From contig CAJNDS010002411.1 of NCBI GenBank assembly GCA_905221605.1, forward strand, positions 124,001 through 188,000: 64,000 nucleotides of DNA. Reading direction: 5' to 3'. The notes beneath the pieces were generated by a model. That model was not told the origin of the DNA. It saw only the letters and a program-made list of their open reading frames with translations, and made no database searches. This DNA is from Symbiodinium natans (lineage: Eukaryota; Sar; Dinophyceae; Suessiales; Symbiodiniaceae). The position numbers and the translations under genes are program-made. Below are positions 58,054 to 64,000 of the stretch, one piece after another. Numbering within the stretch: position 1 is the first letter of the stretch; each line of letters begins with the position of its first letter.

Positions 58054-59517
58054 TCAAAAAAGCTGCCAAAAGCCAGTCAATTTTTGGCATGTCCTGACCC
58101 TCGACATCTCTTGAGAGAATTGAAATTGGCTGGGAGAAGTGCACAGTCGTGCCTTGAATTGGTTGGACCATCGCTTGGTCTCTGTCAGATAGAATGTGCT
58201 CCTCAGATCGTTGGCAGTTGCTCTGTACTGTCCCCGAGAAGGACAAGACCGGGAGAGAGGCGGCTTGGGCTCGTAGCTGCCATACTTGGCGCCTGCAAAG
58301 ATGCAACAGATTGCAAAGCTCCCCCCCCCACCCACCCTCCCCACTCCCTTCCAGATTACTAAGGCCTTTCCAAGAGCGATGCCGTTTGGCGGGCTCGATC
58401 TGAGTGCCCTCTCCCCACTCATTGTAGGAGGTCACCTTTGAAAAAGCCATGAAGGAGAAAGACACAAAGAAAGACGGAATGTGCAAAGCAAGTGTCTGGG
58501 TGACCAGGCCGAGACAGCATGGGGTCGACCTCGGCTTCAAGCCCTGAGAACACATTGGGTCATATTCGGTCACACTGTCACATGGCCAAATCTGCCAAGT
58601 CGCTGCCCACTGCTGCAGACCACATTCGGTTGTAGTACCTCAAAGTTGGACTAAGCTGGACTACGCTGATCCAGATCCTACAGATGTTGAGAGCACATTG
58701 GCAGGCAAGCACCATCGCCCCATGTCATCATGCATATTCATGCATTGAACGCAGTAGGCCACACCCCAACTTCTTTCCGAACTGTCGTCTGCGAGGCGAG
58801 TGCCCGAGTGCTGCTTGGTGCTACTTTTTCTTGACACCTGCATCGGCCCTGCCAGCTTCATGCCAATGTCATGGCCTTGTGCCCTACGCGAGTCCATGCA
58901 CCTCTTGATTTCTTTGAGTGTGCACTAAGAGCGCACATAGCGCATAGCGGCATAGCGAGACGGAGCTCTGGTGGCGCACTCTCCACCCTTTCTTTCTCGG
59001 ATGTTGTGGGAGTTCCAGGGTCGCACACGCGTGTCATCGTACCTTTGGCACTGGCGGGGTCATTGCAAACACATTCCTGTCAAACCCATCAACTCTGCAA
59101 ACCTGTTTTGCGGCCCCAGGCACCCAGGTCCAACTGACGGCACAAAAAGCTTCCCGACCTTCTTCAGTCGCCTGGGCACCGGAGATCAATAATTGGCAAC
59201 ACGAAGCAATGCAGCTGCTTGCCGTACCACGGCTTCCCAGCTTCGTCTCTCCAGAGACATCTTTACACACGCAGGGCTCTCGTGTGATTGAGACAGCGGC
59301 GCAGCAGTGTCTTTCCAACTCTTTGTGTTAGAGCCTGGTGTGAACCCCTCGGCTGCAAAGTAGGTGTACCTGCGCTCAAGGCCTACGTAGAACTGAACTG
59401 GGCTCTAAAAAGCTCCGCTTCAGCATGAAACATTGTGCGGGGCACGCGCCATCAAAGCCTCCATCTTGAACAAACCGAAGATCTTCTCGACCCCCGCCAT
59501 TTCCAATCCAAAGGCAC
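58054..59517 (-). CDS. glycoside hydrolase family 99 (endo-alpha-mannosidase-like), 3' seven exons
   Basis: GH99 enzymes cleave inside alpha-mannosyl chains, in eukaryotes usually in the Golgi on N-glycans. Exons: 59517-59446 (WIGNGGGREDLRFVQDGGFD), 59369-59271 (YTYFAAEGFTPGSNTKSW), 59171-59124 (KLFVPSVGPG), 59042-58980 (YDDTRVRPWNSHNIRERKGG), 58638 to about 58587 (YYNRMWSAAV), 58435-58360 (VTSYNEWGEGTQIEPAKRH) and 58292-58054 (YGSYEPKPPL, FYLTETKRWSNQF, stop). Introns are 76, 99, 81, 341, about 151 and 67 bases; five are GT-AG, and the fifth fits best as GC-AG. Order and spacing follow the family: GGFDGxYTYFA, VPSVGPGYxDTRxRPWN, YYxRM, then TSYNEWGEGTQIEPA. The two Glu of NEWGEG correspond to the catalytic pair known for human MANEA. 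About 215 residues are covered, so the N-terminal part of the fold, and any signal anchor, lies above 59.5 kb and was not found. Confidence 0.85.
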
Positions 59518-59529
59518 CTTAACCGTTTT

Positions 59530-61920
59530 CGCAGAATCCTGCTGTGTTCAGGCTTGAACTAAAGGCAAGACTGGAGTGTGTTCAATGTCCGCCTTTTGGT
59601 TGATGCTCTCCACAAGACTCTACGAATACACTAGCCGAGCCAGGATATGCACATCCTATGTACACTCTGAACTTCTATGCGGCCAGTTTCAGCCACACGA
59701 GTAGTCCAAGACATGTGCAGGGTGAGACATTCTGAGGCATTCCAGCCCACTCACTACTCACTACTTATCCTTCGTGATGGCCACTCATGGGCAAGACTGA
59801 GGCAGCGTAAATGGCCTTACAGATCAAGTCAATGCTGAAGCTTCCTGAAGCTTCCACAATCAAACAATCCCCAAGCCATAAATTCTTCACAGACATGAAG
59901 GCCCACATCTGGACTTGCTGCGCCTGAGACACTGCATGCCTCTGTCATACCTTTTCGTCGAGGTGCAGGGAAGCTCTGGAACTTGAGAAAATCAGCTGCG
60001 GGCAGGAAGCCGAAGCCTGGCACCAGTTTGCACCATGCAAGATTCCATAACGTTCCACGAGAATGCACAACAAGTTCAGGCACTTCCAAGCACATCCGCG
60101 AAGCATCCGCGGGTCATCCGCTTCAAAACTCCTGTTGTGAGAGCGCTTGCCAGCCTGACGCTGGAAGAGGCGGAAGTAGAGGCGGGCGGCGCAGGCGCCC
60201 GCGTCCCCTGCCACCTGCCCCGACAGCATCGAGAAACAGAACGAGAAACCGGACTCATGCGTTGCCAACGAGTTTTCCTATAGGGGCTAGGTTTTGGCTG
60301 GTATGTTTCTGGTTGTCACGCGTGCCGTCAGGGGCTTGGGGTTTAGAATATATGCATTTCCGTTCTTCTGGGATTTCAAGGCTTTTAGGGCTCAAGTGGC
60401 CCTCCGACTGCTGCGACATGCGAGACGGCTACGCTTTGGGCTTGCACGGTTGGGTAACGGATTCTTCACGAAGCCCCCCCCTTTGCAAGCACAATCCCTG
60501 TGAAAGATCTTCTAAAAAAGCGGGGAGTTGGGGGGGGGGGGGGGGGCCTCCCCCCATTTCCAAACACAATGCTCGCACGACGGGGTTGGGATTCAGGTTT
60601 TGCAGCAGTTCCTTTCGATGGCATCCCGTTCTCCCTGGCAAGCTTGATTTACATGAGCCGGGGGGTCGGGAGAAGGGAGGCGCAGCCAAAACTTGTACGC
60701 TGCTGGCATGACGGGTTTAGACAGGATTGCGCTTTCGAAGCAGCCTGGCAAGCTTTGGGAGCTGTCCTGCATAGAACCTGTCACCTGACTAAATTACCCT
60801 AACTTGGATGGATAGTGTAGAGTATGATGGATAGCAAACTCCCCCGACTGACTGAATGATCAGCGGCCGCCCGACTTACCGACTCAGTCGACTGGCTCGC
60901 CTGGTCGACAGACGAAACAACTACTGACTGATCAACGGCGACCGACCGACTGCCCGACTGGGTCAGTTGGTCAACGGACGAACCAACAGAAAAAGAAACA
61001 GCAAAAACAACCGACACCAGAAAAGGACCCCCACCCTTTCCTGTTTATCCCAGACAGGCACGTAAACATGCTGGCTGCCACTGCGGAGGCGCTGAAGAGT
61101 GCACCCTGCAGTGAAGGGAGCTCCTGGAAAGAGTCGCAACGGGCGCATGACACGTGCAGATACGTGCGGCCGACCTCTCACAGTTCTGCTGTTGTACACA
61201 GTTCTCATGATTCTGATGTCTTACCTGCTTCAGGCCTCAATGCTTTAGGCCTTGAGGCGCTACGCGCGGTGGCACTTCCCTGTCCTCTGGCGGGAGCAAG
61301 TCTTCGCCACGTGGTCTGCGGAGCAAGGCCTCAAGCCTGCACTGTCTCTTGCTCTCTTGCAACGCAGAATACGCAGCGGACATGGCGCATGTGCACACGA
61401 ACTATAAGGTCTTTGAACGAGCAGTGACAACCTTGGGCCAAGGCCAGGGGCCGGCCTCACTTGCTGCAGAGCCTCATGAACCAAAGATCTAAATATCTAC
61501 TTCCAACAGCACAAGAGATATTGACGAGTCGCACACTCTGGAGCTGGGAGGGTGGCTGAACGGATCACGGCAAACCATCGCCACAAGCAGCCTGGCCTCC
61601 CGTCCCGCAAGGTTCTCGCAAGTATGATTACCAGCAAGCCTGCTCACAACGTTCCCTGTAGCAGAGGTATCATGCAGTGCAGATCTCAGCACGAGACCAG
61701 ATGTTGGGACTCGGGCTTAGGCAGCCTTGCGCAGAGAGGCGCTGCTTGATGCTCTGGAATTTGCTCTGCAAGACTTTTCATGGCTCCACTCGCCGCAGTG
61801 CCCGCTCTCGCCGCGAGTCGGACGGCCACACGTAGCTTCAGCCAGGAAGCCGAGGCCAGACCGCATCCGCATCCAGCCCTTGGGGCAAACCCCGGTTAAA
61901 CCCCTGTTGCCATCTGTTGA
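59530..61920. other. no firm exon; should contain the 5' GH99 exons
   Basis: The missing N-terminal third or more of the GH99 protein must lie here or beyond, but I could not recognise its motifs. Minus frames at 59829-60268 and 60963-61208 are open without domain support. A TTTAGGG-like fragment sits near 60330 and a G homopolymer at 60529-60548. Confidence 0.3.
60845..60995. repeat. degenerate GACT/GACC tetranucleotide-type repeat
   Basis: A stretch dominated by CGACTGACTGA, CGACCGACCGAC and CAACGGACGAA units, with short self-complementary parts such as GACTCAGTCGACTG. The minus-strand Ser-Val-Asp-rich frame is repeat-derived. Confidence 0.7.
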
Positions 61921-61924
61921 AACC

Positions 61925-62330
61925 TGCTGCATTTGTTCAGACCTTCCGAAACCTCCCAGCCAAGTGCCACGCGCTGCAGCACTGCACGGAGCGTCTTCTC
62001 GTTTCCCAGGCTGAAGATGCACTGCATCGCCAGCTCCTTGTCTGATCTTGTCACATCTTGATCATTCGTGCCTTGGGCCTTGACCTACGAGTAGTGCCTG
62101 TGCCATGCCGGTGTACGCCTTCACAGAGCTGGGTACAGGGCCACTCGGCCCGCAGCCAAGTAGTCAAACACTCCCGCAAGCAGCGGGCAGTCCTTCTGAG
62201 GATTCTGCCACGAGACTGAATTGACTGAACTGAGTACACGCGTCGTGCAAGTCCTCCGAGCCAATCACTGTAAAGCCATGCGACTGCGGACACACCTTGT
62301 CAGCAATTCTGTCACCAATTGGTCGGCACT
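61925..62330 (-). CDS. possible exons, unrecognised
   Basis: Minus-strand pieces read CPQSHGFTVIGSEDLHDACT (about 62295-62235), NPQKDCPLLAGVFDYLAAGR then VALYPAL (about 62200-62120, another frame) and KELAMQCIFSLGNEKTLRAV then LQRVALGWEVSEGLNKC (about 62040-61935). GVFDYLAAGRVALY recalls the donor-binding part of some glycosyltransferases, but this is weak. Whether they form one gene is unknown. Confidence 0.3.
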
Positions 62331-62673
62331 GCTCGCATGCTGAAACCATTCCCCTCCGGCCCAACTGTGTTGGACGATGCAACGAAACTGCAACAAATGA
62401 ATGCTTGCAAATGCTGTGTCTTAGCTGACCTTGCCCTATTTTGCAAGACCGCAGACGAGCCAGAGATCGTGCAGGCAGGTCCGCATCATGAGCATCTTTG
62501 ACTGGCAGTTTGTCTAGCCAACTTGGCACCGAAAACATGACTCGCATCGTGCACGCTGGCCAGCATCATGAGCACTGCCCGGCATGATGGCGTGACCGTT
62601 TCCAATCCTGACAGCTGGGTTGTCCAGCTACGTGCAGCTTCCACGTTGCGGATCGCTGGAGGGGACTGTTCTG

Positions 62674-63100
62674 TTACAGCTGAGCAAGCGTTGAGTGCAC
62701 CAGATTGCGCTTCCAGGCTTTACTAGCGAGGCCAGCGAAAACCAAAACAAAGCCATAAAGGTCTGAATTTGAGAAGAGCACCTCTGTAAGGAAGCCCGGC
62801 CTCAGCAGCAAACAGGCAGCAGGCCAAGCAACATGCGGTATCGCCCAAAAAGAGCAGCGGCCTACTTCGCTACTTTTCGGGGGGGGGCGGATTTTCAGGA
62901 GCTGGCTCCGCAACTTCGACCACTGTATCCGCCACCAAACACTCTGGTGTCACCTGGGCCATCGCTGATCGCAAGGACCCTGGCAACCCACGTGCCCAGT
63001 GCCTCCGTGGAAACGTCTTTGGCCATCTTGGAAGGCACTTCTTTGGGCGCTTCTCTGGTCGGGGCTCTTGGAGGCGACATGCGCCCAGCCTAGGCGAGAC
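62674..63100 (-). CDS. possible exons, unrecognised
   Basis: Minus pieces: KEVPSKMAKDVSTEALGTWV then ARVLAISDGPGDTRVFGGG (about 63050-62925) and GFLTEVLFSNSDLYGFVLVF then AGLASKAWKRNLV (about 62800-62695). The plus strand and another minus frame are also open over part of this interval, so strand and frame remain uncertain. Confidence 0.25.
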
Positions 63101-63244
63101 CGCCAAACTCATCATCTCTTCTTCACGACAGTCCACGACTACACTGCCGATGACTGCCGAGGACGACTCTCCCGACCGCGACGGCGTCCTGACTGTCAGA
63201 TGGAATCACAACACAACTGCAATCGCAATCAACACCATAAATGT

Positions 63245-63365
63245 CATTAATACTCATCGTCCGTCGGCATCATCACCACCATCACAATCGCCATCGCCAT
63301 CATCGTGATCATGATCATGATCGCTCGTTGTCTTCACCATCATCATCGTCGTGATCGTCATTGTT
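63245..63365. repeat. degenerate ATC/CATCAC repeat
   Basis: CATCATCACCACCATCAC-type units with GATCATGATCATGATC inserts and CGTC variants. Confidence 0.9.
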
Positions 63366-63440
63366 CTTGATGTGTGGCTACGCTTCTCCTTCGTTCGTAG
63401 CAATAGTGATTAATCTTTGCCTTCATGAGAACCTCTACCA

Positions 63441-63985
63441 TCATCGTGAACCACCATGCCACAGTCTGTGGCAATACATTTGCCTCCAATCTCTTTCATG
63501 CTGAATGCCTATTGGATAGAGCTCCACATCATCGTATCCCATCCCCAGCAATCCTGGGAACAGGTCCAGCAGCTGTGGTCCGAATGTCCACGAGCCGCAC
63601 CGCCTGTGCCGACATTGACTTGACATTGACTTCACAAGAGCCAGGCTTCCCCGAGATGAGAAAGCAAAACATGTAAACGCTATGTAGACTGCAAAATCAT
63701 CATGGCGACCCACTTTCGCTTTTGGGAGGTGAACCTCGGCAGCTGTTTCCGGCGCTGCCTGCAGTGCCCCACGAACATGCCAGGGCACGAAATATGTACG
63801 TGCGGACAGAGGCGGCTCTGGTGCCTCGAAGTGCCAGGATGTCGACGTGATCGAAGGTGATCGGTTCTGCAACCTCCACGTACGTTCCAGCGCTGCGTCC
63901 AGTGTAGCGTATGAGAAAAGAAGCTATTTGCTTCATGCCTCACGTCCTCCTCCAACTGCGAGGGATGCATGGTCGGCCTGGGCAC
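63441..63985 (-). CDS. exons of a gene cut by the window end, unrecognised
   Basis: The minus strand reads HPSQLEEDVRHEANSFF (near 63975-63925). An overlapping frame reads SFLIRYTGRSAGTYVEVAEP then ITFDHVDILALRG (about 63925-63825), and a third, to 63441, reads ALQAAPETAAEVHLPKAKVG, LLDLFPGLLGMGYDDVELYP and IGIQHERDW. The ITFDHVDILAL stretch ends near a GAG-GC site that could be a GC donor. Upstream exons are outside the window. Confidence 0.35.
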
Positions 63986-64000
63986 GGCTGTGCAAGCATT

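Noticed and set aside
57538-58362. Plus-strand 274-codon frame
   Set aside because: Its 3' half lies antisense to the clear GH99 exons; no domain of its own.

Overview
The window looks like nuclear DNA of a dinoflagellate, most likely a Symbiodiniaceae-type alga. The reasons are: short coding exons separated by mostly 55-350 base introns; introns that only make sense with GC-AG and GA-AG as well as GT-AG borders, usually with a G after the acceptor AG; many degenerate TTTAGGG/CCCTAAA interstitial tracts; large compound microsatellites; a PPR gene of the kind that is abundant in these algae; and every supportable gene lying on the minus strand, as in long unidirectional dinoflagellate gene blocks. 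No bacterial operons, rRNA, CRISPR array or convincing tRNA were seen.

Four loci can be named with reasonable confidence. (1) 58054-59517: the 3' part of a glycoside hydrolase family 99 (endo-alpha-mannosidase-like) gene in seven exons, with the NEWGEG catalytic motif. (2) 49199-51105: a KH-domain RNA-binding protein with three KH modules, split by GT-AG, GC-AG and GA-AG introns. (3) 32162-33241: an intronless arylamine N-acetyltransferase with an intact Cys/His/Asp triad and a C-terminal membrane anchor. (4) 28455-29933: a PPR protein, with further PPR-like pieces down to about 25.5 kb. A leucine-rich-repeat gene at 5.4-7.2 kb is also clear at domain level. It seems to run on into exons with an unassigned domain (4.6-5.25 kb) and, less surely, hydrophobic exons (1.6-3.5 kb).

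The remaining coding signal consists of minus-strand exon groups with convincing protein character but no family that I recognise: 9.2-9.8, 13.8-15.4 (coiled coil), 16.2-20.6, 33.7-36.1, 38.6-39.8, 42.5-43.1, 44.6-45.4, 46.4-47.9, 54.5-57.1 and 61.9-64.0 kb. Exon borders there are approximate.

Repeats divide the window. There are GA-rich tracts (8.4-8.7, 54.1-54.4 kb), an AT-rich block of degenerate TAGGAATCCTA motifs (10.7-11.7 kb) that leads into a 286-base tandem duplication full of inverted copies of a 13-base motif (11.7-12.3 kb), telomere-like tracts beside a C homopolymer (23.3-25.0 kb), a 0.9-k base staged TAG-type array just upstream of the PPR gene (30.0-30.95 kb), and a field of diverged GATTCAGGAAACT motifs (48.2-48.75 kb). 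The genes show no obvious shared pathway. The context is a co-oriented array of unrelated genes, probably transcribed as one long unit and resolved by spliced-leader trans-splicing.
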